Of a stretch of 64,000 nt of DNA, positions 18,311 through 26,854 are shown in pieces (position 1 is the first letter of the stretch; every line of letters begins with the position of its first letter). Below the pieces are notes generated by a model. It searched no databases. It was not told where the DNA came from and saw only the letters and a list, made by a program, of their open reading frames with translations. This DNA comes from an uncultured Archangium sp. (GTDB taxonomy: Bacteria; Myxococcota; Myxococcia; Myxococcales; Myxococcaceae), in contig CAMLFP010000001.1 of NCBI GenBank assembly GCA_946479335.1, positions 1 through 64,000 of the forward strand, in the 5' to 3' direction. Both the position numbers and the translations under genes were made by a program.

Positions 18311-20077
18311 TCAGAGCGCCGGGAGGCGAATGATGAAGGTCGCGCCCTCGCCCGGCGCGCCCTCCGCGCGGATGCTGCCGCGGTGCGCCTCGATGATGGT
18401 GCGCGACACCGAGAGACCCAGGCCCGTGCCCTGCCCGCGGCGCTTGGTGGTGAAGAAGGGCTTGAAGAGCTGCGCCTTCACCTCATCGGCGAGCCCGGGG
18501 CCGGTGTCGGCCACGCGGAGCTCCACGAAGCCCTCCTCGCCCAGCGCGGTGGAGACGGTGATGAGCTTCTTCTCCGACGCCTCCATGGCGTGGCCGGCGT
18601 TCATCATCAGGTTGAGCAGCACCTGCCGCAGCTGGTTGGAGTTCCCGCGGATCTGCGGGAGCCCGGTGGCGAGCTGCGTCTGCACCTTCACGCGGTGCAT
18701 CTGCAGCTGGTGCACGCACAGCGCCATCGCGCCCATCACCACGTCGTTGGGCGAGAGCGCCTCGAACTCCGTCTCCGGCGGGCGGGAGAACTCGAGGAGG
18801 TTCTGGAGGATCTTGTTCGCGCGGAAGGCGTCCTGCTCGATGAGCTTGAAGTACTCGAGCATCTCCGGCGTCTCGGTCGACTCCTGGCCGAGCTGCGCGA
18901 AGCCCACGATGCCCACCATCGGGTTCTTCACCTCGTGCGCGACGCTGGCGGCCAGCTCGCCGACCGCCGACAGCTTCTCGCTCTGCACCAGCTGCGCGTT
19001 GGTCTCCTGCAGCTGCTCGCTGCGCCGCACCAGCTCGCGGCTCATCTCGTTGAGCGCCGAGCCCACCGAGGCGATCTCCTGCGGGCCGTCGACGGGCACC
19101 TCCACGCCGAACTGGCCGCGGGAGATGGTCTGCATGGTGCTGGCGAGATCGCGCAGCGGTCGCGTGACGCGCCGGCCCAGCAGCACCGCCAGCGCGAGCG
19201 CGAGTGACATCACGCCGAGCGCGAAGAGCAGCGAGCGCCGCGAGAGCTCGCGGGTGGCCTTGAAGACCTCGTCGCGCGGCACCTCCACCACCACCGAGCC
19301 GACGCCGTTCTCCACGCGCGCGAACGCCGCCACGCGGTGCTGACCGTCGAGCTCGTACTCGCGTGCGCCGCGCGCCACCTGCCCGGTGAGGGCGTCGCGC
19401 ACCACGGGGTTGGTCGAGAGATCTTCGCGCTTGATGACGCGCTCGCCGTCGGGGTGCGCCAACACGCCGCCGAGCCGGTCGACCAGGAAGACCTTGTACA
19501 GGCCGCTGGTCGACACCGCGGCGAGCAGCCACTCGGGGCGCAGGTCGGCGATCACCACCGCGCTGCCGTCGGCGGTCGCCGCGGAGATGCGCACCAGCGC
19601 GAGGTCGGGCGGGAGGCTGGCGTTCTGCACCACCACGCCGGCCTGCTGCACGGCCTTGAGCGGCGCGGGCGTGCGCTTGCGCGCCTCGGTGAGATCATCG
19701 GCGGTGAGGTTCAGCTCGGCGAGCCGGCCGTTGTCGACGAAGAGGAAGGCGCGCTCGAAGCCGCCCTCGGTGCGCTTGAAGACCTCCAGCGAGAGCACGG
19801 CCTCGTCGGCGTCGAACAGGCTGCGCGCGCGGCGCTCGGCGTCACCGGGCGTCAGCTCCCACTCCTGGCCGAAGTAGCGCAGCTTGTCGGCGATGCCGTC
19901 GACGGTGCGCCCCACCTGCTGCGCCACGGTGCCCGCGATGAGCGCGTTGACGTCGTAGACCGTCGCTTCCTTGTCGGCGGTGGTGACGCGGGTCGCGAGC
20001 GCGAGGTACGCGCCCATGGCGATGACCAGCATCGCGCCCACCAGCCCGACGATCTGCGTGCGCAACGACCAACGCAA
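18311..20077 (-). CDS. Membrane sensor histidine kinase
   Basis: 588 residues. A first membrane helix lies at about 7-28, followed by a periplasmic loop of about 245 residues with the size and pattern of a Cache sensor, and a second helix at about 277-298. A HAMP segment (about 300-350) precedes a HisKA domain with the phosphorylated histidine in SVAHEVKNP. The HATPase has NAGHAMEAS (N box), VADTGPGL (G1) and GQGTGLGLSV (G2). It should phosphorylate the receivers encoded at the start of the same operon (inference). It is the last gene of a five-gene minus-strand operon, 13 bases downstream of the FN3/barrel gene. Confidence 0.92.
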   Translation of the reverse strand: MRWSLRTQIVGLVGAMLVIAMGAYLALATRVTTADKEATVYDVNALIAGTVAQQVGRTVDGIADKLRYFGQEWELTPGDAERRARSLFDADEAVLSLEVFKRTEGGFERAFLFVDNGRLAELNLTADDLTEARKRTPAPLKAVQQAGVVVQNASLPPDLALVRISAATADGSAVVIADLRPEWLLAAVSTSGLYKVFLVDRLGGVLAHPDGERVIKREDLSTNPVVRDALTGQVARGAREYELDGQHRVAAFARVENGVGSVVVEVPRDEVFKATRELSRRSLLFALGVMSLALALAVLLGRRVTRPLRDLASTMQTISRGQFGVEVPVDGPQEIASVGSALNEMSRELVRRSEQLQETNAQLVQSEKLSAVGELAASVAHEVKNPMVGIVGFAQLGQESTETPEMLEYFKLIEQDAFRANKILQNLLEFSRPPETEFEALSPNDVVMGAMALCVHQLQMHRVKVQTQLATGLPQIRGNSNQLRQVLLNLMMNAGHAMEASEKKLITVSTALGEEGFVELRVADTGPGLADEVKAQLFKPFFTTKRRGQGTGLGLSVSRTIIEAHRGSIRAEGAPGEGATFIIRLPAL

Positions 20078-20090
20078 GGGACGCCCCCTC

Positions 20091-21719
20091 CTAGAAGTCG
20101 AAAGCGTAGCCCACCCGCGCGCCGAACCCGCTGGCGTTCAGTGCCGCGAGCGACGAGCTGAACCGTGAGTAGAGGAACCCGAGGTCGCCTTCGATGCGCC
20201 CCGGGCCCAGCCGGTACGACACGCCCAACGCCACCTCGAAGCCCGGCAACGCGCGGAACTCGTGCTGCCCGTTCACCGACACCCACGCCAGCTGCAGCGC
20301 CGGGCCGACTCCGCCCTTCAATTGGAACCGGCCCAGCGGCTGGTGCCACGCGAGCAGCAGCGACATCGGCAACAGGTCCGCGCGGCCGACGACCTTGCCC
20401 TGCATCACCTCCGAGCTGCGCACCGCGAAGTAGTAGCCGGCGCGGAGCTCGAGACCGAGCTGCCGCTGCAGCACCGGCAGGCGCGCGGTGAAGGCGAGCT
20501 GCGGCTGCGGCGAGAGCACCGCCTGACCGTTCACCAGGAGGCCGACGCGCGCGGCGAGCGAGAAGAACGGCGGCAACGGCGTCGTCTGGGGAGGCGGTTC
20601 GACGGGCTTCTCCTCCGGCTTCTGCTCGGGCTCGCGCACCGCGACGACCGCCGCCTGGCGCTGGAAGCTGCGCGACTCCGAGGGCGCCGAGCTGTGGCCC
20701 GCGCCGTCTCTCGCGGTGACGCGCCACGCGTACTCGCCCTCGCTCAGCACCTCGGAGCGCCACGCGTTGCCAGCCACCGTCACCGTCGTCGCCGCGCGCA
20801 GGCCCTCGTCGTTGAGGTGCGAGAGCTCCACCGTGTACGCCGTGGCGCCCGCCACGGGGATCCAGCTCAGCTCCGCGCGCTCGCCCACCACCTCGGCCTT
20901 GAGGCGCGGCGCGGCGAGCCGCACGCGGAACACGCTCTCGGCGCTCCACTCACCGGCGGTGCCCTTCTCGTCGACGCTCGCCACGCGCCAGCGGTAGTCA
21001 CCCGCGGCGCTGGCCTTGAACGAGAGCTGCGTGGTGCTCGCGGGCAGCGAGACGCGATCGTGCCCGTCATGCGACGCCTCGACGACGTAGCTGGCCGCGC
21101 ACCCGACCGCGCCCCACGTGAGGTTCACCTGCGCCGGCAGCGTCGCGTCAGCGGCGGGCTTCAACCGCGGCGGCGGCACGCGCACCGTGAAGCTGCGCAC
21201 CGGGCCGGCGCCGGTGCGGGTGTCGCGCACGTCGATGGCGCGCGACCGCCAGTACCAGCTGCCTGCGCTCAGGCCCGGCACCTCGAAGGTGGGCGTGGCG
21301 CTCTTGAGGAGGCGCGGCGTCGCGAAGTCGGCCGTCGCCGAGAGCTCGACCTGGTACTCCTTGATCAGCGTCGACGGCGCGAGCTCCAGCACCACCGACG
21401 CGCCGCAGACCACGGCCGCGCCCTCGGCGGGTTTGAGCGGCGTGGGCACCGCGGAGTCGACGGCGATGGTGCGCGGCGGGCTCCACTCACTCAAGCGGTT
21501 GTCGGCGTCGACGCTGCGCACGCGCCACCAGTGCGTGGTGGTGGGCAGCTGCTCCCAGCGGTAGCCGGCCGTGGAGGTGCGCGTCTGCAACACCACCTCG
21601 ACGAAGGCCGCGTCTTTGGCGATCTGCAGCTCGTAGGCGGAGGCGCCGGGCACCTCCTTCCACCGCAGCACGATGCGCGCGTTCTGCGCCCACGCGGCAG
21701 ACGAAAGCAGCAGCCACAC
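20091..21719 (-). CDS. Exported FN3-like repeat protein with C-terminal beta-barrel-like domain
   Basis: 542 residues from the GTG at 21719. The visible hydrophobic start (WLLLSSAAWA) ends like a signal peptide but is very short and lacks a basic N-region. The frame is open further upstream (PRWWWVWLLL), so translation may begin earlier, perhaps at a CTG overlapping the fecR stop. Residues about 15-350 are four fibronectin-type-III-like repeats, recognised by recurring W...AAYVVE / YRWRVASVD patterns. A Pro/Glu-rich linker follows, then about 165 residues of alternating hydrophobic strands ending in GYAFDF, the terminal phenylalanine expected of outer-membrane barrels. It probably presents sensor repeats in the periplasm anchored to the outer membrane (inference). 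Confidence 0.65.
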   Translation of the reverse strand: MWLLLSSAAWAQNARIVLRWKEVPGASAYELQIAKDAAFVEVVLQTRTSTAGYRWEQLPTTTHWWRVRSVDADNRLSEWSPPRTIAVDSAVPTPLKPAEGAAVVCGASVVLELAPSTLIKEYQVELSATADFATPRLLKSATPTFEVPGLSAGSWYWRSRAIDVRDTRTGAGPVRSFTVRVPPPRLKPAADATLPAQVNLTWGAVGCAASYVVEASHDGHDRVSLPASTTQLSFKASAAGDYRWRVASVDEKGTAGEWSAESVFRVRLAAPRLKAEVVGERAELSWIPVAGATAYTVELSHLNDEGLRAATTVTVAGNAWRSEVLSEGEYAWRVTARDGAGHSSAPSESRSFQRQAAVVAVREPEQKPEEKPVEPPPQTTPLPPFFSLAARVGLLVNGQAVLSPQPQLAFTARLPVLQRQLGLELRAGYYFAVRSSEVMQGKVVGRADLLPMSLLLAWHQPLGRFQLKGGVGPALQLAWVSVNGQHEFRALPGFEVALGVSYRLGPGRIEGDLGFLYSRFSSSLAALNASGFGARVGYAFDF

Positions 21720-21736
21720 CCACCACCACCGCGGAC

Positions 21737-22936
21737 TCAGGGCGTGACCTCGATCTCGGGGTTGAGCAGCTCCGGCGCCTCGGGGATGCCCTTGTGGATG
21801 ACGCGGAACTTCAGCGGCGCCGAGGGCACCCCGCCGCCGTCATCGTCGGCGCGCACGCGCCAGAAGTACTCCGCCTCGTTGAGCGAGAGGGGCAGCGGCG
21901 CGCTGGTGCCGGTGACGGCGTGCGTGGCGACGACCGGCTCGAAGCCGCGGCTGGGGGAGATCTCCACCAGGTACCGCGTCACGCCGGGCAGCGGAGTCCA
22001 CGCGAAGGAGACGCTGGTGCCCGGAGGCGCGAGCACCACCTCGCCCATGCGCGGGAACATCGCCACCGGCGCGCGATCTTCGACGAAGGAGAAGCGCCGC
22101 GCCTCGGAGATGGCGCGGCCCTGCGCGTTCACCAGGCGCCACCACGACACGCCGCGCGCGGGCTCCCGCAGCTCCACGGCGCCGCCCTCCGCGGGGAGCT
22201 CCACGTCGGTGAAGGCGAACAGGCGATCGCGGGCGATCTGCACGCGGGCGTTCTCGGTCTCGCCCTTCCACGTCAGCGTCAGCGCGGGTGGAGTCGAGCG
22301 GAACGCCCTGCGCGCCTGCGGCTCGGGCGTCAGCAGCGTCACCGGCCACGCGACGAGCTGCACCGTGCCCGACTTCGCCGCGGCGACGCGCTCGCCGCCG
22401 CGCACCGTGGCCGACTGACCGCCGCCCTTCACCTCCGCGACGCCCTTCTTCACCAGCACCTCGAGCTTCTCGCCCGAGAGCTCCACGCTGGCCTCCGCCT
22501 GCGCGCCCAGCTTCGCCTCGCCCGCGGGGGTCTGCAGGGTGAGCCCCTCGGTGCCGGTGCGGCTCGACGCGGAGCCCTGACGCAACGTCACCGCGCGCTC
22601 GCCCGCGTGCGGCATCTCCACCACCACCAGGGTGCGCTCGTCGAGCGCGAGCTCGGTGCCGTCGGTGAAGCGCAACATCGCGGTGCCGCCGGGAGGCACG
22701 AAGACCGAGTCGCCATCGTGCACGTCCTCGCCGCGCGACGCGCCGCCCCAGCCCAGCGCCGACGACAGCCGCAGCTTCACGTCACCGCTGCTCTCGGCGA
22801 TCAGCGCCACCACCGGCGTGGTGGGGAGCTCGAGCGAACGCCGCGACGGCGCGAGCGCCAACGACAAGGTCACCGCCGCCACCACCGACGACGCGCCCGC
22901 GAGCCAGACATCGCTCCTCGAGAGGGTCGCGTTCAT
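21737..22936 (-). CDS. FecR-domain envelope protein with FN3-like repeats
   Basis: 399 residues. One membrane helix near the N-terminus (about 11-29) anchors a periplasmic protein. A FecR domain spans about 45-195 (GEDVHDGDSVFVPPGGTAML ... GTELALDERTLVVV ... SVELSGEKLEVLVKKG). The C-terminal half holds two FN3-like segments, each with the strand pattern that ends YFWRVRADD. Classical FecR proteins transmit a signal to an ECF sigma factor, but no sigma-factor gene is present here; the neighbours are receivers, an FN3/barrel protein and a histidine kinase. It lies 4 bases downstream of the second receiver. Confidence 0.82.
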   Translation of the reverse strand: MNATLSRSDVWLAGASSVVAAVTLSLALAPSRRSLELPTTPVVALIAESSGDVKLRLSSALGWGGASRGEDVHDGDSVFVPPGGTAMLRFTDGTELALDERTLVVVEMPHAGERAVTLRQGSASSRTGTEGLTLQTPAGEAKLGAQAEASVELSGEKLEVLVKKGVAEVKGGGQSATVRGGERVAAAKSGTVQLVAWPVTLLTPEPQARRAFRSTPPALTLTWKGETENARVQIARDRLFAFTDVELPAEGGAVELREPARGVSWWRLVNAQGRAISEARRFSFVEDRAPVAMFPRMGEVVLAPPGTSVSFAWTPLPGVTRYLVEISPSRGFEPVVATHAVTGTSAPLPLSLNEAEYFWRVRADDDGGGVPSAPLKFRVIHKGIPEAPELLNPEIEVTP

Positions 22937-22940
22937 GGTG

Positions 22941-23381
22941 TCACTCCCTCCGGCGGCGCGGGGCGATCTCCGCCACCACGGCGGCGACGCGCTCGCGCAG
23001 CTGCGTCAACGGCGTCGACTCCCGGTGCACCTCCAGCGCCTCGCGCACGGCCTCCTCGATGGCGGCCAGGTTCTTGAACGGCTTGCCGAGCACCACGTCG
23101 GGCCGCTCCGACTCGAGGGCCAGGGGCTCGGGGTGCGCGGTCACCATCACCAGCGCGGTGTGCGGGGAGCGCTTGCGCACCTCGGCCATCACCTCGAGGC
23201 CGGTCATCGCCGGGAGCTGCTTGTCGACCAGCAGACAGTCGATGGCGCCGCCGTTGAAGAGGGCCAGCCCCGCCTCGCCGTCGGCGGCCACGTCGACCTC
23301 GTACCCGGCGCGCGCCAACACCTTGCCCAGCAAGGTGCGCACCGACTCCTCGTCGTCGATGACGACGACGCGGGTCTTCAC
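22941..23381 (-). CDS. Stand-alone response regulator receiver (second of pair)
   Basis: 146 residues from the GTG at 23381, which overlaps the end of the first receiver by 4 bases. A single receiver domain: acidic pair DDE at about residues 9-11, phosphorylation site D53 in CLLVDKQLP, a switch threonine in VMVTAHPEP and the lysine in LGKPF. About 25 residues follow the domain (predicted helix, basic end RRRRE), with no DNA-binding or enzymatic output. It is probably a phosphate relay or protein-protein effector for the kinase at the end of the operon. Confidence 0.88.
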   Translation of the reverse strand: MKTRVVVIDDEESVRTLLGKVLARAGYEVDVAADGEAGLALFNGGAIDCLLVDKQLPAMTGLEVMAEVRKRSPHTALVMVTAHPEPLALESERPDVVLGKPFKNLAAIEEAVREALEVHRESTPLTQLRERVAAVVAEIAPRRRRE

Positions 23382-23776
23382 GAAGCCGTACCTCCGGCGC
23401 GCAACGCCGCGTCGCAGATGTCGAGGATCTCGTTCACGCCGAAGGGCTTGGTGACGTAGCTGAAGACGCCGAGGTCGCTGGCGTGGGCCTTGGTCTCGAC
23501 CGTGGGGAACCCCGTCACCAGGATGGCGCGCATCGCGGGCTGCTTCGCGCGCGCCTGGCGCAGCACCTCGAGCCCATCGGTGCCCGGGAGGTTCTTGTCG
23601 GTGATGAGCAGGTCGAAGCGACCGGTCGACAGCGCGTCGAGCCCCTGTTCGGCGTTGTCGACCAGGGTGACGCTGTGACCGGCCCGTTGCAGCACGCGCT
23701 CCAGCAGGGCGCGCGCGCTCCGGTCGTCGTCGATGACGAGAATGCGACCGGGCACGCGCTGCGTCGAGGAAGTCAT
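23378..23776 (-). CDS. Stand-alone response regulator receiver (first of pair)
   Basis: 132 residues, one receiver domain only. The acidic residues are in VIDDDRS (about 14-20), the phospho-acceptor is D60 in LLITDKNLPGTDG, the switch threonine is in LVTGFPT and the lysine is in VTKPFG. No output domain. First gene of the operon that runs to 18311. It is divergent from the glycosylase gene across only 36 bases; a TATGCT on the minus strand in that gap might be a -10 element but no -35 is evident. Confidence 0.9.
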   Translation of the reverse strand: MTSSTQRVPGRILVIDDDRSARALLERVLQRAGHSVTLVDNAEQGLDALSTGRFDLLITDKNLPGTDGLEVLRQARAKQPAMRAILVTGFPTVETKAHASDLGVFSYVTKPFGVNEILDICDAALRAGGTAS

Positions 23777-23812
23777 GAGCGGCGCAGAGCATAGCGCGTA
23801 AAGTCCGCGCCC

Positions 23813-24448
23813 GTGCCCGACCTTCCTTTCCAGAAAAAGCTCCGCGCCGCGGAGAAAGCGCTGGCGTCAAGCGACAAGCACCTGGCCCGGGTCATCGCGC
23901 GGGTCGGGCGCTGTGAGATCACCCGCGAAGAGCACTTCGAGCCCTTCAACGCGCTGGTGCGCTCCATCTGCCATCAGCAGCTCCACGGCAAGGCGGCGGA
24001 GACGATCCTCGGGCGGGTGGTGACGAAGTTCGGCGACGGGCAGCAGGCGGAGCTCCAGCGCCTCCACCGCGCGCGAATCCCCACGATGCGCGCTTGCGGG
24101 CTGTCGCAGGCCAAGGCGCTCGCCATCAAGGACCTCGCCGCGAAGTGCCTCGACGGCACGGTACCCACCGCGAAAGAACTCCACGCGCTGCCCGACGACG
24201 AGGTGGTGGCGCGCGTCACGCAGGTGCGCGGCATCGGCCGGTGGACGGTGGAGATGATGCTGATGTTCCGCATGGGGCGGCTCGACGTCTTCCCCATCGA
24301 CGACTTCGGCATCCGCAAGGGGTACTCGATGTTGCGCGGCTTGAAGGCGCAGGTGACGCCGAAGGCGCTGCTGCCGCTGGGTGACGACTGGCGCCCGTAC
24401 CGCACGGTGGCGAGCTGGTACCTGTGGCGGGTGGCCGATGGCCGCTGA
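23813..24448 (+). CDS. DNA-3-methyladenine glycosylase, AlkA-like (HhH-GPD)
   Basis: Base-excision repair enzyme removing alkylated purines. 211 residues from the GTG at 23813, typical for single-domain bacterial members. ICHQQLHGKAAETIL opens the HhH-GPD fold. The helix-hairpin-helix is VRGIGRWTVEMMLMF, followed by FPIDDFGIRKG with D163/D164, the second being the likely catalytic aspartate. No cysteine cluster for an iron-sulfur centre. Its last 11 bases overlap the permease gene. Confidence 0.93.
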   Translation: MPDLPFQKKLRAAEKALASSDKHLARVIARVGRCEITREEHFEPFNALVRSICHQQLHGKAAETILGRVVTKFGDGQQAELQRLHRARIPTMRACGLSQAKALAIKDLAAKCLDGTVPTAKELHALPDDEVVARVTQVRGIGRWTVEMMLMFRMGRLDVFPIDDFGIRKGYSMLRGLKAQVTPKALLPLGDDWRPYRTVASWYLWRVADGR

Positions 24449-25823
24449 AGGCGGCGGCGAGCTCGAGGCCCTCGGGTACAAGCAGGAGCTGCAGCGCGAG
24501 CTGGGCGCGTTCCAGAACTTCGCGCTGAGCTTCTCCATCATCTCCATCCTCACCGGCGCGGTGACGCTCTACGGCGCAGGGCTGACGGCCGGAGGCCCGC
24601 GGGTGATGCTGCTGGGCTGGCCGTTGGTCGCGGTGTTCACGCTCTTCATCGGGCTGTCGCTGGCGGAGCTGGCCTCAGCGTTTCCCACGGCGGGCGCGCT
24701 GTACCACTGGGCGTCGATTCTGGGCGGGCCGGGCGCGGGGTGGACCACCGCGTGGCTCAACGTGGTCGGGCAGTTCGCGATCACCGCAGCCATCGACTTC
24801 GGGTTGGCGGAGTTCCTCGCGCCGCTGCTGGGTCTCGAAGGCCGCGACATGGTGCTCGGGCTCTACGCGCTGGTGCTGTTGAGCCACGCGGTGCTGAACC
24901 ACGTCGGCGTGAAGGTGGTGGCGCTGCTGAACACCGTGTCGGCCTGGTACCACGTCACCGGCACCGTGATTCTGGTCGGGCTGGTGTTCGTGCTAGCGCC
25001 GAAGCAGCCGGTGTCCTTCCTCCTTCGCGGAGACGTGCCGCCGCTCAAAGACGCGGTGCTGCCGGGCTTCCTCGCGGGGTTGTTGCAGGCCGCGTGGACC
25101 TTCACCGGCTACGACGCGTCGGCCCACGCCAGCGAGGAGACGAAGGACGCCGCGCTCGCCGCGCCGCGCGGCATCTTGATGTCGATCATCGCCTCGGCCA
25201 TCGCGGGCTACGTGCTGCTCATCGCGGTGACGCTGGCCATCCCCGACCTCGGCGCGGCCGCCGGAGCGAAGAACCCGTTCATCTTCACCCTCGAGAGCGC
25301 GCTGGGCCGCACCGGCACCGCGCTGGTGTGGCTGTGCGTGGCGGCGATGTGGTTCTGCGGGCTGGCGTCGATCACCAGCAACTCGCGCATGCTGTACGCG
25401 TTCGCGCGTGACGGTGGGCTCCCGGGCTCCGCGTACCTCGCGCGCGTCTCGGAGAAGTGGAAGACGCCGCACGTCGGCATCTGGGTGTCGGTGTCGGTGG
25501 CGTTCGTGCTGGCCATCTTCGCCGACGCGCTCTCGGTGATGGCCGCGCTCTCGACGGTCGCGCTCTACGCGAGCTACGGCCTCCCCATCGTGCTCGGGCT
25601 GTGGGCGCGCAAGCGGGGCTGGCCGCGCGTCGGCCCGTGGTCGCTGGGCCGGTGGGGCGCGGCGGTGAACGTCGTCGCCATCGCGTGGGTGGCGTTCATG
25701 GTGGTGCTGATGTCGCTCCCGCCGAACGGGCTCGCGGGCATCACGTTGAGCGCGACGTGCGCGGTGCTGTTCCTCGCGTGGTTCGGCGGCGTGCGCCGCA
25801 TCTTCAAGGGCCCGAAGCGCTGA
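24438..25823 (+). CDS. APC superfamily amino-acid/choline-type permease
   Basis: Inner-membrane transporter, 461 residues with about 12 hydrophobic helices. The first conserved stretch (LGAFQNFALSFSIISILTGA) and the following GGP...SLAELASAFPTAGALYHW match the APC family, especially members annotated as amino-acid, GABA or choline permeases. FTGYDASAHASEETKDA is the conserved helix 6 region and loop. The ATG at 24438 is preferred to an upstream GTG because the conserved N-terminus starts shortly after it. Substrate cannot be told from sequence. No terminator-like hairpin follows; the next 167 bases hold nothing recognisable. Confidence 0.9.
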   Translation: MAAEGGGELEALGYKQELQRELGAFQNFALSFSIISILTGAVTLYGAGLTAGGPRVMLLGWPLVAVFTLFIGLSLAELASAFPTAGALYHWASILGGPGAGWTTAWLNVVGQFAITAAIDFGLAEFLAPLLGLEGRDMVLGLYALVLLSHAVLNHVGVKVVALLNTVSAWYHVTGTVILVGLVFVLAPKQPVSFLLRGDVPPLKDAVLPGFLAGLLQAAWTFTGYDASAHASEETKDAALAAPRGILMSIIASAIAGYVLLIAVTLAIPDLGAAAGAKNPFIFTLESALGRTGTALVWLCVAAMWFCGLASITSNSRMLYAFARDGGLPGSAYLARVSEKWKTPHVGIWVSVSVAFVLAIFADALSVMAALSTVALYASYGLPIVLGLWARKRGWPRVGPWSLGRWGAAVNVVAIAWVAFMVVLMSLPPNGLAGITLSATCAVLFLAWFGGVRRIFKGPKR

Positions 25824-25990
25824 CCGGGATCGTGCGGCCCCTCCGTGAGAGGTGCTGGCGAGAAGTGAACGCACCGGCTTCAGGCGCAGAGCGTCGAGGA
25901 GCTGCGCTGAAGCGCCATCGGTGCACGTAGTGTCGGCAGGTCGCGATTGCACGCGCGCCTGCAGCGCGGCGAGCACTCCCTGGCAGCGGT

Positions 25991-26758
25991 CTACTCCCGC
26001 GGCTCGACCGCCTTCTGCTGCAACTGGCACGCGTTGTCGGCGATGCCGATGTTGTTGCGGCACTCAGGCTTGTCTTCCTTCACCTCGAGGCACGCGGCGA
26101 AGGAGTCCTTCGCGTCGCACGGCCTGCCGACCTCCATGTACGCGTTGCCCAGCGACAGCCACGCCTCGGTGAAGTTCGGGTCGAGCTGCACCGCCTTCGT
26201 GAGGTTCTCGATGGCGTCTCCGGTGTGGCCGTCTTCGAGGTCCATCGCGCCGAGCTGGCCCCAGGCTTCGGCGACGGTCGGCCGCACGTGCAACAGCGTG
26301 CGCCACGCCGCCCGGGCCGACTCGCGGTCGCCCAGGCCCTTGAAGGCGAAACCGAGGTTGAGGCGCGCCTCGAGGTAGTCGGGGTCGACGCGCAGCGCGT
26401 GCTGGAAGTTGTCGCGCGCTTTGTGGAACTCGCGCTCGCTCAAATAGATGGCGCCGAGGTTGTTGTGCGCCTGGGCCTGGTCGTTGTTGAGGCGCAGCGC
26501 CTTGATGAAGAACTCCTTGGCGCTCTTCTGGTCGCCGCGCGCGAGCGCGATGAGGCCCTTGTTCACCCAGAGGTCGCCGAACTGCGGCGAGAACTCGACG
26601 CCGAGATTGCACTGGTCCTCGGCGGCCTGGAGGTTCCCCGCGGCGAGGTATTGCGCGCAGCGCACATTGCACTCCTTCCCGCGGCCGGTCGGCGGGAGGG
26701 GCGCGGTCGAACAACCCGCGAAGGCGGCCACCGCAAACAGGAGACGAAGTCGACTCAT
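25991..26758 (-). CDS. TPR-repeat lipoprotein
   Basis: 255 residues. The N-terminus is a lipoprotein signal (LLFAVAAFAGC, lipid-accepting cysteine at about 16). Five to six tetratricopeptide repeats follow (about 30-240), seen as recurring A..NLG..Y / A......AL...P patterns such as AQAHNNLGAIYLSE and PDYLEARLNLGFAF. Extra cysteine pairs occur (CNVRC, and C..C near the C-terminus). The architecture resembles PilF/Tgl pilotins that help the type IV pilus secretin assemble, but many other TPR lipoproteins look alike and no pilus genes are nearby, so I leave the role open. Confidence 0.85.
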   Translation of the reverse strand: MSRLRLLFAVAAFAGCSTAPLPPTGRGKECNVRCAQYLAAGNLQAAEDQCNLGVEFSPQFGDLWVNKGLIALARGDQKSAKEFFIKALRLNNDQAQAHNNLGAIYLSEREFHKARDNFQHALRVDPDYLEARLNLGFAFKGLGDRESARAAWRTLLHVRPTVAEAWGQLGAMDLEDGHTGDAIENLTKAVQLDPNFTEAWLSLGNAYMEVGRPCDAKDSFAACLEVKEDKPECRNNIGIADNACQLQQKAVEPRE

Positions 26759-26854
26759 CGGAGCGACTCTAGAGGCTTGCCCGCGCGAACGCCGAGGCCG
26801 CTTTCTCTCTTTCGCGGTGCTGCCGCGGTGGTCGCTGCGGCGGGTGTGGAGCGT

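Noticed and set aside
20262..22418. Long plus-strand open frame opposite the FecR and FN3/barrel genes
   Set aside because: Arg/His/Ala-rich low-information sequence, antisense to two recognisable exported proteins.
25824..25990. Gap after the APC permease checked for a tRNA or small RNA gene
   Set aside because: No cloverleaf, T-loop sequence or hairpin with T-run could be found.
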